DNA of 64,000 bases from Setomelanomma holmii (Eukaryota > Ascomycota > Dothideomycetes > Pleosporales > Phaeosphaeriaceae). The stretch lies in contig ML978207.1 of NCBI GenBank assembly GCA_010015745.1, positions 62,001 to 126,000 on the forward strand, written 5' to 3'. Both the position numbers and the translations under genes were made by a program. Under the pieces are notes generated by a model. It was not told where the DNA came from, did not search any database, and was given only the letters and a program-made list of their open reading frames with translations. Positions 11,435 to 22,293 of this stretch are shown here, one piece after another. Each line of letters begins with the position of its first letter. Position 1 is the stretch's first letter.

Positions 11435-12487
11435 TCAAACAACCATCTTGACAACCAACATATCCCCCTCCACAATCTCCCCCTCCATCCCCTCCAAAAC
11501 ATCGGCATCCCACGTCGCACTCACATACCTCCCACCAAGCCACTTCCTCTCCTTCGCAGTAAGCCAGACCAAAAACCCACCACAGAGGTCGGGCGTATCG
11601 TTCAGGACTAGATCATCTTATCAGCTCTCCTTCCTTGCATACACGCATTCGGTTTTGAGAAGGCAGAGGGGCAAAAAATTGACTTACATGGCTTCAACCT
11701 CTCCTCCTGGGTGGAAAGTGCAGTTGGAACGCCACCGGGATTTACAGCAACACACGTCACGCCCTTCGCGCTATATTCGGCATGTACAAACTCTCCGAGG
11801 CGCAGGACTGCGAATTTGGAGGTTTGGTACGCTGATGCATCAGGCATGACGACGTGGGCGCCTACGCTACTTAGATTGATTACATTCGCCCCTTTTCCAT
11901 ACTTCTCTGCCGTAGCAGTGAGTCTGAATCAGTGTACGACATCAGTGCATGTCTTATATATTTGAGGTTATACATTGGGATTGAGGGGGTGCTTACAGTG
12001 GGAGGAAAGCGTGCAGAAACAAGTACGGCGCTTTCAAATTCACTTCGAATGTGGACCACCATGATGTTGGGTTGGTAGAGGCGATGGGGACCCAGGGAGA
12101 AGAGTAGCCCGCGTTGTTGATTAGGATGTCCAAGCGTCCTTCTTTCTCTTCCACCTCTTGAGCTATATTGGCGACGCCTTCTTCGCTCGTCGCGTCAATT
12201 GTGTACTTCAGGATCCTGACTTCCGGAGTGATCTCTTTGATCGCGCTTTCAACTTCATTCAATTCGCTACCTGTTCGTGCGCACAAGATGATACAAGCCA
12301 CGCCGGCATGCGCGTATTGAAGCACGATGGAGCGTCCGATACCGCGGCCTGCGCCGGTGACGAGAACGACTTTGTCGGGCTGGTGCAGGGCAGTGTTGGA
12401 GGCGGGAGAGATTGTTGGGTAGATATCGTTGTGGAGATTTTGGAGGCCGGGGAAGGCGACGCCGGTGTGAGCTGGGGGGAGAGACAT
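11435..12487 (-). CDS. Short-chain dehydrogenase/reductase (299 aa)
   Basis: Exons 12487-11997, 11923-11688 and 11607-11435 total 900 nt. Classical SDR motifs in order: nucleotide-binding TGAGRGIG at residues 44-51; NNAG after RLDILI; the catalytic Ser in NLSSVGAH; and YQTSK (Tyr-X3-Lys). An NPGG segment after the active site leads to a C-terminal part typical of fungal NAD(P)-dependent SDRs. The substrate cannot be predicted. The second and third introns were placed because the continuous frame otherwise stops at once, and the spliced phases agree. The last exon (FLNDTPDLCGGFLVWLTAKE) fits the usual SDR C-terminal helix. Likely cytosolic, as no targeting signal is visible. Confidence 0.88.
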
Positions 12488-14534
12488 CTTGGTTGGAGTG
12501 GTGTGGATGTTGTGGACTTTTGGGCTGTAAATTGGATGTTGGGAGGATTTGGCGACTTGTTAGTTTGAAACTTTTCGATTTCGAGACGGTCGGGCAGATC
12601 TGAGATGGCGGGACTGACTGGAGATGGTTGAGCAAATTCAAGATCGTACGTTGTGGTTAAGACCCGACGATTGTTGTGATGATCGAAAAACGGGCAGCAT
12701 GAAATAATATATACTTAGACTGTTGTCCTTGGCGGCTGGAGACCTTACCACATTTCGGCCGTGTGTTCACACCTATCTCCGTCACGAAGACGTCGAATCC
12801 GGTCTGGGTTGTTCTGCAAGGCGTAAACATGCATATACTAAACGCAGCTTGATTCGTGGGACGCTTTGCGGGAGATAGACATGCCAAGGACTTATGTAAC
12901 GTTATACACTTGGACATGTCAGCAGGAGACAGCCCGCCCGAGAGCAAGTGTAGAATGTAGGATCAGAAAACAATTGGAGTCGACCTATGACGTGCCGTGA
13001 TTTGCATGGTGGTATTTACGCCCGATTGTTCCCCGCCTCGCTAATGTCGCCGTTCGATGCCGCCCGCAGTGCTTGCAAGTCTGCAGCTAGAATGTCTCTT
13101 GGTCTCTAGCGGATCATCAGTCCAAGAAGAGTTGTCGCTGATGTTGTCCCGTCTCGTTTCGCTGTAGACTAGTATGAGCATTCTTAGTGTCGCCGTTCAA
13201 ATAACTAATCAATCCAGGGAACACGCGCTCATTGGTTCCGTAAATTGACAAGTGTTCCATTTGGGTAGACTTTGCACCTTTTGCAAATGCTATGTTAGTC
13301 CGAGCGTTTCAACGATTGTGTGATAAGATCTCCGGCTTGAAGCAAGAACGCGCCGGAACGTTGTAGTCTTACGAGGTGTCGTTTGTTGCTAAGACCGCTA
13401 GCCGCGCTTAACCCCGTGCGTTGTCCTTTGCTGGAGCTCCGGCCACGAAAGTGACTAAGCTACGTCGATCAGGGTTAGCGCAGGTTGCTAGCGTCTAGCT
13501 TGGCAGACGCTCTGGTCTCAATATATGACCGTCCTCTCGCCCTCACCTTTTCTCCCTATGAATCCACCCCCGCAAATCAACTCGACGCGCTCCTTACATG
13601 AGCAATGTCACTTTTATCTCTCATTTTTCCCATAGACGCTTGTTGCCGCAACGGGTAGTCCGCTCCAGTTTCGTATGGGCTATCGACCTAGGTAAGCGGC
13701 CCGGGTGCTGCGCTGGTCCATGTTCTCGCCTATACCAACACGCACTTGGTAGTCGAGGCCATAACCCGTCCCTTTACTGGCTATGGGTAATGCCTCACTC
13801 TCACTCTGTGAGCAGTGAGCAGTAGCGGATCCCGTCAGCGAGCGCCTGCACCTCGTCCTCCATCCCTCTCTGCGTACTCAGCTTGCTGAAATCGGTCTTC
13901 TTCTTGAACAGGGTGGCAAGCGATCTTTACAACGGGAAGTGGGGCTCATGCTGGCCCCTGGGTGCGATTTTCAGACCCGGCATGAGCTTTGAAATCTGGT
14001 TCGTTCGCGCTCGCTTCGGCTTGTGTGTGCTCTATTGCGGAGGACCCCAGTCTTGAAAGGTTGTCTTCTACGGTGGTCGTTCGAGGAAATGGGCTTGGTA
14101 GCCATATGTGTGTATGCGCTGGTATGTGGGCTTATGCGGCCGGTCTTTGAACCTCGGTCGCGTTTACCTTTGTGAGCGTGCGAGCTGTTTTCAGATCTGT
14201 TCGAAGTAGCCGTTGCCGGTCTCTTGTCAACAGTGGGCTGGGTATATACGACAGGAGCTGAAATCACCTGCGCATTTTACTCGTGATGCATAGCGAAGAG
14301 CTCCTCGCTCAATCTGCTGCTCATTAGCAGCTGACTTTGTCAGTCGTCGCGTGGCATCAAATCACATATGATTTTCATCAAGAAGGGCGGAAAATCTGCT
14401 GGCTTGACGAAGAAACCAGTGCTTCAAGGTTAGCATGTCAAACAAAGCCGAGTCAAGGCTTCCACGTCAGCTGGTTGACACCATGGTTCTGTCTATGGCA
14501 TAAATTTTCGAAGAAATGAGCACAATTCGCTGTA
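12488..14534. other. 2-kb gene-poor region
   Basis: No gene is recognised in 2,047 bp. The longest frames (13598-13825 on plus, 13971-14267 on minus) have atypical composition and no motif. Sequence near 13560-13700 has a C/T-rich, promoter-like stretch followed by a GTAAGC at 13691, but I could not build a coding model around it. The SDR promoter should lie at the left edge. Confidence 0.35.
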
Positions 14535-15873
14535 TCACATTCCTGTTCCATCATTGACCTGCACTAGACAGGTAGCGAATCGAGCCCTATTTCTGGTCAG
14601 ACTGAACGATCTCAAAAGCGTACAGCGCGACTCACAACTATCTCCACCAACGTCCTCGACAACAGTCTGCGGAATCGCACACTTCATCGCATCCTCATCG
14701 CTCTGCCTTGCAAGCTCACTGCAATAGCCATTCCCGCATCGTGCATCAAGCGCACACTGCAACGCATCGCCCTTCCAACCAAACATGTAATCTCCATGGT
14801 TGCCATGACCAGTACTACATCCTCAACATCAGCACATTGCAACCTTTTGAGTCGTCAGCACATCACGGGAAAACTTACGCATCGCCCATCGAAAACACAA
14901 ATGGCTGCGTCCCATTCTCGCCCCACAACTCCTTCTTATTGAACGAGGTCGTATCAAACATGACTTCATACATAACCTGCGGCAACTTCACCGGAAACCC
15001 CTCAGGACACTTGCCCCTCTGCTGCTCCGGCGTATACGGAGCCGTTGCCAGGGGTGGCGCATACGGTTCGTACGGAATCTCAGCATACGCTACATGGCTC
15101 TGGTGGTCCGGCGAGTCCAAGTTCACGCCATCCCAGCAGGTCGGGAACGTGACTTGTGTGCGAATCCCGCCTTCGCAGAAACGTGTGGATAGAGACGTTG
15201 TGTCTTCGCCGGTGCAGGGGGCGCCGTCAAAGGGTTGGACGTCTTTGTAGACGCAGCGCTGGCAGATGCCGCGAGACTCGCCGGTAGTGTTGCGCAGGAT
15301 GGGATTGCCGGCTAGCATGCGGAAACCCGGCTTGAAGGCTGTGACTTTGCTGACGCCGTCATAGGGCGGGATGTAATACACTGTCATGCCACCTCTTTGG
15401 ACGAGACCAATGTTTGCATACTGTTGAACGCGCTTGAATGTGCCGTTCTTGGCTCGGAAGTAGAGCGCGGCCGTCCAGTAGTTGCTGGTCAGGTCAGTGG
15501 CGTGCCCTGAACGCATTCCCCACTTTCTTTTTCTCTCCATTGAACTCTGCTTTGGCGGAAGCTTCGTCATATCGTGAACGATGATTCAGACGTACCTAAA
15601 GTCCTCGCTGAACGTGCAAGTCGTGCATGTACTCTTTGACACCAGATCATGCTCGCCCGGCTTCATGTCCGTCTGAAAGCTATTTCCACCTACGATCTGA
15701 TGCGTATGCGGGCTTCCAATTACTCCAGGATTCACAAGCGGATCGAGACGCTCGACTGTAAGTTGCGAACATGCGAAGCGCATCATCGCTGCTTGGCGCG
15801 TGCCATTCGGACTGGGTCCTTGCGCTTGCACAGCAGTCAACAAGGCGAGAAATGGAAGTGGAGAGGCCCTCAT
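14535..15873 (-). CDS. Secreted DUF1996-domain protein
   Basis: Exons 15873-15596, 15484-14879 and 14814-14535 give 387 residues. A signal peptide is visible at 1-18 (MRASPLPFLALLTAVQAQ). The DUF1996 domain follows: RFACSQLTVERLDPLVNPG, SPHTHQIVGGNSF, SNYWTAALYFRAKNG, YYIPPY, and TCWDGVNLDSPDHQSHVAY, with several Cys that may be paired. These are secreted or wall-linked fungal proteins of unknown biochemistry. The start is the ATG directly before the signal peptide; an in-frame ATG at 16047 would add residues that hide it. The 3' end is uncertain: GTGAGT at about 14637 could begin a third intron, which would shorten or change the last 20-25 residues. Confidence 0.87.
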
Positions 15874-16716
15874 TTTGATCTCAAGAATGTGTCTCTCTTT
15901 CGTGTTGTTATTTGAAATCAGCCATCTCATCCACGGTCTATGTCTGTAGATACCTTTTCGCAAACCCATGACATTGCGGTGGGGCGTCAAAACTACCGAT
16001 GCCCCAAGTCTTCTTGATATGGTAATGTCGTCGTTGGGATCCGCCATGTTGGTTACTGCGGTAGTACTTCATTTGGACGCGTGGTGTAAAGTGGTTTGCC
16101 ATATTGAGCGACCAGGGTTGTGCCAATCAATCGCGTAGAGTGAAGATCATGGCTCATCGCTAAGCAGTTGATAGGGCTACCCTATCTTTTGCGAAGCATT
16201 CCAAAAACGTGTGAAGAATGATCGGTTTCGTACTGTCGAAGAGATAGAACTGTCGAACGTTGAAACAATAATGATTGTAATTTACGCTGATCTGGAAAGG
16301 TAGGGACTAACATGAACTTGACAAGATTTGAGATAGAATAGGAGATGAAGTGAAAAAATGCCGATAGTGCTATTGGACTTGCTGAGATGGAAGACTCCTG
16401 GGTATGGAGCTGGTAATTAGGGAAAAAGTATTGAACATATCAACGAATATGCGCCATGACGCAGTGTCATAGGCGTAAAAGCATGTCAAGCAGCGCTCCC
16501 TCGAGTTGACGTGTTGAAGATGATGTGGAAGGTGATGAGTATGGCCTGCGCGGTGCGTTCGACGAAGTTGGGCAGAGAGAAGTCCCCGCATCCCTTAATC
16601 ACCAGATAAGTAAATTTTCTCTCGGTCCGTGTGCGAACAAGCCTGGAGTAGGACGAGATTCCCTTTCCACATCCTGTAGTATGTTTTTGCAAGAAGAGTA
16701 CAATTCAGTAAGGTCT
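15874..16716. other. Intergenic region, no gene recognised
   Basis: These 843 bp lie between the start of the DUF1996 gene and the stop of the large unknown gene, both on the minus strand. They are AT-richer than average around 16180-16450. Nothing beyond probable UTR and promoter sequence is seen. Confidence 0.35.
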
Positions 16717-19158
16717 TTACGTAGGAATCTCGATCACAAGCTTGTCGTCTGGACCAGCGTCAAGTGAGTCGTCCTCTGCGAATCCGTCATCGTCTTCATC
16801 ATATTCGCGAACCATCGGATTGCCTTCTTGGTCCATACCATGATCGCGAAAGATGCCCTTCATTGCGGCTTCCATACTGTTACCGACTAGCAGGTCTTGC
16901 TTGTAGAGGCTGAAGACATAATACCATAGTTCTTCTTTCTTATTGCCAATACCTGCACGAGGCATGTAATCCCAATGGTGGAGGAGCTTCCCGACGTGGA
17001 TCCCTTCAACGACCTTATTGACGAAGATGTCTGGCCGATCTTTATGCGCAGTGCCACTGGGACGCCAGACCTCGTCGTGATCAATCGTCGGCTCTTCCCA
17101 CTCAGCCTTTCCGAAACCGCGGTGTGATGGATAACGACCAAACTCGTCCGTTTCGTCGTGATGAAAGTACACAGGACGTATGCTTCGTACTTGTGGGCCT
17201 TTCATAGACACGAGTACCCATGCTTTAATCGAGCGGAGGCGCTCCCAGTCCCAATCAATCTTCTCGTCGCGAAGACGCTCTAGGTTGAGAGCGATGCCGG
17301 TTTCATTCACGATGTCATGACCAACGTCTTTAATGAAGACTGTCAGAGCAATCGGCTTTTGGTGGTCGATCTGTAATGACAGTGCTGACGGCGAAGTGTT
17401 CTTGTAACACTTCTCCTCCACATTATGATTGTGGTAAGAAGAGCAGATACCATTGCGGTCCAGTGCAAGAGCAAAATCTTTCATGATATCGTATCGCTGA
17501 TGACATCCAGTCAAAGCCTTGTACTGCTTGGCAGCCTCGAGTGCTGAACAACCAGGTGGTGCAAAACTATCTTGTTCCCCGTCCACGCCGATCTTGTGGG
17601 TAAGAAGATTGGTAATGAGGCTCCTTAAAGGATCACCGGCTTGTGTACACTTCCAAAAGTGGGAAATGTCGTCCAGATGTAGGTCAAAGAAGCAGATCAC
17701 ATCTTCGGGATCATCCGAGCAGATATCTCCGTGTTGATATCGTGTAGAGATTGACTTCTCGTTTCTCAAGACTTTCAGATAAGTGTCGATGATCATGTCG
17801 CTCACCGCCTTGGAGCCCATCTGCTGTGAGAATTCGTAGGTCTCAAGCAACGTCTGTATAGTGATCGGCGCCACGCCTTCGTCCTGGTGCGCATAGCTTT
17901 CGTCAGCCATTCGCTTGACTTTATAGAGGCGCTTTGGAAGTGTGCGGCGGTTCCCAAAGGCGATGCAGCTGTACCATCGATCAAAGGTTGCTGCGGAGCA
18001 TGAGATAATGTGATCAGGAGGGGCGACCCGGTCGCAATTGACGCCGGAATCCTCCAACGCCTTGCGCGGCACGATACGCTCGAGATATCCCCGAATTCCT
18101 GGCTGTTGGATCACAAGGTGTACGATCTTGCCAGGCACGCGGTACATGGAAGATGTACGGTCTGAGTGGTTCGCGGCCTTCTTGGGCTTAGTAACTATTT
18201 TCAGGTCAACCCCAGCATCTCTCAACTCATCCATCATCATGCTGTCAGACGGAATGCTGTGATCTTTCAAGCCAAGTGAGCTTCCTACGAAGTATATCCC
18301 CGTGGCTTCGAGGATGGCCTTATTAGCTCGACCAAACTTCTTTCGCATGCCTTCTGGGGAATACTCCCTCCCATGAACTGCCTTATACTTTTTCACCATG
18401 TCAGAGAAGCGCATTGGGTTCGGAGTCCATGGAGCGCGAAGTTCGTAGGCTATCGCATCTTCCTGACAAATATCAGGCACGGTGGACCAGTCGATACCCA
18501 TGGCGGCGCCTGCGTCCAATGTCCCACTCGCCTGAGGATAGGACAATGTCCAGGGACAGATTTGAGCAGGGAGGGCGATACTGAAGACATGAACATTGCC
18601 CATTGGAGCCAGCTGAGTTTGGGCCGGCAAGTGCTGTGGCACACTGCTCGTCACCGGCACAGGGTTGGCATTTGCGCTGCCAGTGAAGACCGGAGCAGTC
18701 CTGATTTGTGGGGTGCCCGGACTGGTCGTAACACCTGACGCATGCTGTTGAAGGCTGATGGGTCCGGTAACTACGACTGGAGCGGTGCTTGTTGGAGCAT
18801 CCGCCATCTCGGTATACTCGTCATCTTCACCATAAGAGGTGACATTCACGAGTTCTGCCTTGGGCTGCGTCATTTTAGCCTTCTTGTTTGCCTGCATTTG
18901 TGGTCGCCGTGCAATCGGCGTCTTGTTATCGCTCATCTTGCTGTTCGCGCCCTTCGCATTCTGCGCCTGGCCTTTGGCTGGCGCAGTACCTTCGGCCACT
19001 CTGGCACGTTTCGCCGGATTTGCGACCATGGTCTTGCGTGGACCGTCTTGCTCATCAGCGTCGTTATTGGTTTCGTGGAACGAGGCTTTGCATTTTGTAC
19101 CAGCCCGGCTGGGCACTAACATCGTCGCTGACGGAGTGGTGTAGACAGGGCCGTCCAT
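16717..19158 (-). CDS. Large intronless protein of unknown function, possible BTB/BACK-like C-terminal half
   Basis: A single exon encodes 813 residues from the ATG at 19158; the frame is open a little further upstream but without an ATG. Residues 1-190 are low in order and rich in Lys, Ala, Thr and Pro, with basic patches (NPAKRARVAEG, NKKAKMTQPK) that look like nuclear-localisation signals. The remainder looks folded: PWTPNPMRFSDMVKKYKAVH, a segment around 370-470 (SAATFDRWYSCIAFGNRR, then LLETYEFSQQMGSKAVSDMI) reminiscent of lineage-specific fungal BTB/BACK-like proteins, and an acidic C-terminus. That likeness is an impression from helical spacing, not a demonstrated domain. Function unknown. 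An intact 2.4-kb frame amid damaged neighbours suggests it is maintained. Confidence 0.7.
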   Translation of the reverse strand: MDGPVYTTPSATMLVPSRAGTKCKASFHETNNDADEQDGPRKTMVANPAKRARVAEGTAPAKGQAQNAKGANSKMSDNKTPIARRPQMQANKKAKMTQPKAELVNVTSYGEDDEYTEMADAPTSTAPVVVTGPISLQQHASGVTTSPGTPQIRTAPVFTGSANANPVPVTSSVPQHLPAQTQLAPMGNVHVFSIALPAQICPWTLSYPQASGTLDAGAAMGIDWSTVPDICQEDAIAYELRAPWTPNPMRFSDMVKKYKAVHGREYSPEGMRKKFGRANKAILEATGIYFVGSSLGLKDHSIPSDSMMMDELRDAGVDLKIVTKPKKAANHSDRTSSMYRVPGKIVHLVIQQPGIRGYLERIVPRKALEDSGVNCDRVAPPDHIISCSAATFDRWYSCIAFGNRRTLPKRLYKVKRMADESYAHQDEGVAPITIQTLLETYEFSQQMGSKAVSDMIIDTYLKVLRNEKSISTRYQHGDICSDDPEDVICFFDLHLDDISHFWKCTQAGDPLRSLITNLLTHKIGVDGEQDSFAPPGCSALEAAKQYKALTGCHQRYDIMKDFALALDRNGICSSYHNHNVEEKCYKNTSPSALSLQIDHQKPIALTVFIKDVGHDIVNETGIALNLERLRDEKIDWDWERLRSIKAWVLVSMKGPQVRSIRPVYFHHDETDEFGRYPSHRGFGKAEWEEPTIDHDEVWRPSGTAHKDRPDIFVNKVVEGIHVGKLLHHWDYMPRAGIGNKKEELWYYVFSLYKQDLLVGNSMEAAMKGIFRDHGMDQEGNPMVREYDEDDDGFAEDDSLDAGPDDKLVIEIPT

Positions 19159-20280
19159 TGAGTCTGCGGCTACGATGCTTGGAATGTTTCTGATGTGAAG
19201 AACTGGAAGTTGTGGACGCAATCACTTTTGTGAAACTGATGCTGGCGCTTTTGGAGTTGAGATAGGAGGAGTTTATTGGAAACGCGCGTGGAGGCAACGA
19301 CTTCGAAGTGCGACTGCTCGTGCGGAGTTGAGGGAGGCGTTTTCAAAGTGAGGAGAGGGTAGAGTGATCGAAATCGTGCTTGGAGGCATCGTATATGTAG
19401 GAGTCGGGCAGGACGCAAGCGGTCCACTAGCGCGAAGAGTGCAGAATGAATAGTCATCGGCGGCGACGCGCTGGTTCCTTCGTCGTAACGAAAGAATGAT
19501 AGACGACCATCGATATTTCGAGTGAATAGAGAATCTCATCTCCCTTGAGAGCCACGTCTGTTCTGGTATCGAACAGACGAAAATCTTTTCAGAATCTGAA
19601 ATCTGATGGTGGTCTGGCAATCTGGGTATCGTATATGATGCTAAGCTGCGCACTTACGCGGAGGAGAAGCGTTGAAAAGCAGCGGCGAGCATTATCTGAC
19701 TACTGGTGATCTGCTTGCGACTCGCATTCTTCTCGATTTTGCAAGGGCTGCGTGACTTGAGGTTTGCGTTTGCGATTCTGAGCATAAGCCAAGTCGTACT
19801 TGCTCCTAAACCAAATAGTCGCAACCGACGCAGGCTCTGGAGATCCTAGAGGAGATCTGAGGCTCTGACTTGGAAGAAAAAACCAGAGCTGTGAGCTGCG
19901 AGCGATAGCACTGATATTACCGTAATCCGGCGCTTATGTCTTGGTTCTCTGGTGAGATCAAATGTCGCAAGATCAATTATTGCGTGTCAGTATTGCGAAC
20001 TGAGGGCAATAATACAATAGTAAGTACCGGGCTATGTGTGTACCGTCATTCCAACGCTGCTCCAGTGTGTCCTCCGCGTCTGATATAAAGGTTGTCAGGC
20101 GTGTTCAAATACTGCGTCGTTCCAATGTCCAAGATGGCACCATCATTTGTAGCCCATCCTAGTAATGGGCAGGATTCGAAAGGTAAGCGGCAGAGGAATT
20201 CCTCTTAGAAGTATCAAATCAGCTCATTTACTTCATGGCGGAGGTAGCCATGATATGCTTGGCAATAGTTGTCATCGCAA
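19159..20280. other. Intergenic region, no gene recognised
   Basis: These 1,122 bp are upstream of the 813-aa gene and downstream of the damaged lectin-like gene. The frame at 19273-19653 (minus) shows no motif or splice support. The stretch 19750-20100 is AT-rich and closed in most frames. Confidence 0.35.
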
Positions 20281-21303
20281 TCATACATTAGCCCTAGGAT
20301 ATTTGGTGGGTAATTCTGCTGCAGTCTGTTGGCGATGATATGCGGTGCCGCCATCCAGCTCTTGTACGGACCCAGAAGCTTGCAGCTCGTCTGCGTACGA
20401 TTTGTTTGAATGCGGCCGCTCAAGCGTCCATGTGATGCCTGCTTCATGGTATTGTTGCGTCGCATCGAGTTCCACCTTGTCACTTGAAGGGACCTGAATG
20501 CCTGCCCGTCGCCTACGTCGTCTTCGAATGTAGAGAAAAGCGCAAATGCTAAGTATCGCGAGGAAAAGAACACCCAAACACATTCCAATAGCTAACTTCT
20601 GACCTGCTGTCAAAACATGGGAGTGTGAGTCAGCACTTTGGGAGGGAGTCGGCGAACTTCCTGGTATTGCTGTCGCATATGCTCCAGATGGCAATTGTTG
20701 CACATTAGTCACCGGATGCTATAACCAATAGGCTATGCATATACACACCTCAATGCTAGAATACGTTGCATTGTTGATCTGGGTCAGAGCCGTGAAACTA
20801 AACTTCTGGCGGCTCTGCTCGCCGGAGACATTGCCCGTCATGGCAAGGATATCAGCACTTTCAGCATGTAAGTGCAGATCGGTTCCGTTGGCGATGTTTA
20901 TGAACTTGTAGCCCCCATTCGGGTATTGCTCGATCTTCCAGAACACCTCGTTTCACGCATTCTCAACTCTATGCATGAATGCGATGCTTGAAGTGGTCGA
21001 ATTGGTCGAGGTACCGTTTTGACGAAAGGCGAGATAGAATGACGGACCGGATGTTTACGTGCGCAATACGTAGGTATCATTCTCGGTTGTGAAGACCTGC
21101 CAGCGCTGTGCGGGCGATTTGGTATCGGTGTCCTGGAAAACCACCGTCTTAGCAGGGACGCCAGCCATTGAACGTCGACCATAAAGCGGCAAATTGAGCT
21201 GATACCATCGGTTGACGTCAAACAGCGCCATGTTGGGCTGAAGGTCGTGCCAGCTGGTGGAGCGACATGTGCTAGATATCTGCGTCGGAAACGGACCGGT
21301 GAC
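20281..21303 (-). pseudogene. Damaged gene for a lectin-like single-pass membrane protein
   Basis: Read on the minus strand, the segment 21303-20720 encodes a beta-trefoil-like ectodomain (NRWYQLNLPLYG, DTDTKSPAQRWQVF, FWKIEQYPNGGYKFINIANG). An intron near 20750-20690 follows, then a Ser/Thr stalk, one transmembrane helix (KLAIGMCLGVLFLAILSICA) with a strongly basic stop-transfer run of Arg, and a 70-residue cytoplasmic tail ending at 20281. Two stops interrupt the ectodomain frame: TAA at 21057-21055 and TGA at 20955-20953, 34 codons apart. A third TGA (21309-21307) closes the frame upstream, and no start or signal peptide is found. Ricin-B-like folds of this type bind sugars in other proteins; that role here is inference. 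An intron hiding both stops would delete coding-like sequence. Confidence 0.6.
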
Positions 21304-22293
21304 AATTCAGCGTTGCAATCTCAAGGCATGTAACCGACACCATGGGGGCACTTTTTGGGGGTCGAATGGGCATGATCTTGCGAGGCTGCCGTTAACGAAA
21401 CGACAACCTCGCTATTTTCTCGAAGTGGTAGGTGACACAGTTTACAGCCTAGGTGACTTGAATACACAGCGTAAAATGTTGAGAGATGCCATAAGTTGAT
21501 GGTGTTAGAGGGCTTCTTGTCCAGAAGGGAGGTTCTTTCCAAGATCGACGGCCCCACTTGACGTTGTTGATGTTCTTCCTTTGCAGCCACCAGCATCATG
21601 AATCGCAGTCCAATCCTTCACGACAAGAGCATACATCTCTACCGGTTATTGATAGTCTTTTCTTACAACAGTGCAGCACTGATTAGAACGTCGACGAAGC
21701 AAACAACCCTCTACTCATCGAAATTGCCATATCTTGCGTTCGTGCGTATCCTTGCTTCAACCACGCTTTTGCTAGTAACAAGGGTGACGCACGTCTGGCC
21801 TCAACAGGCTACGAATCACCTCCATTCTCTCTGACGACGGTGAATGGTACATGAGAACTAGCCAAGAAATATGTTCAGTACATCGTATCCGAAAATGTGG
21901 CCAGGAAAGTAGACATCACCCACAGCTTGCCTTGTGTTATTGAAGAGATATCTTCAGTATATAATCCATTGCTGATGTCGCGTATAGCATCCTGTCCGCG
22001 GCATAGAACGATACTTCTGTCTGACACTAACTTCGTGCAACTTCTGCAGGCTTGCCAGATGTAGCAAGCAGGTGCCTCTTCGGGCGGCCACCACTTTCTC
22101 AATTTGCTGGCCTTCTCATTCCAGGGGCGAGAAAGACTGATCGGTCCTCTTGCTGGAAACAGATACTTGCTCCAGCATTGTCCTTAATATGGACGGGAGT
22201 CACTGCAGCGCCGAATCTCTTCTTCTACCATGTTCCATCGCGCCCGAAGCAGCAAGTCTATCAATATTCTACCTTGAACATTCACTACGCGCC
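21304..22293. other. Intergenic region between two damaged genes
   Basis: These 990 bp show no gene. Frames are short and of mixed composition. The 5' part of the lectin-like gene may have decayed here beyond recognition. Confidence 0.35.

Noticed and set aside
13598..13825. Possible small plus-strand gene
   Set aside because: No motif, no believable splice partner, odd composition; a GTAAGC inside is not matched by a coding downstream exon.
16048..16126. Upstream in-frame start for the DUF1996 protein
   Set aside because: The extension would bury the signal peptide that begins at the ATG of 15873.
11435..19158. Secondary-metabolite gene cluster (SDR, secreted protein, nearby regulator)
   Set aside because: No polyketide, peptide or terpene synthase, P450 or transporter is present; SDR and Zn2Cys6 genes alone are too common to support it.
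20940..21060. An intron hiding both stops of the lectin-like gene
   Set aside because: A GTAAAC to GAG interval exists, but it would remove coding-like sequence (SGPSFYLAFRQNG) and uses weak signals.
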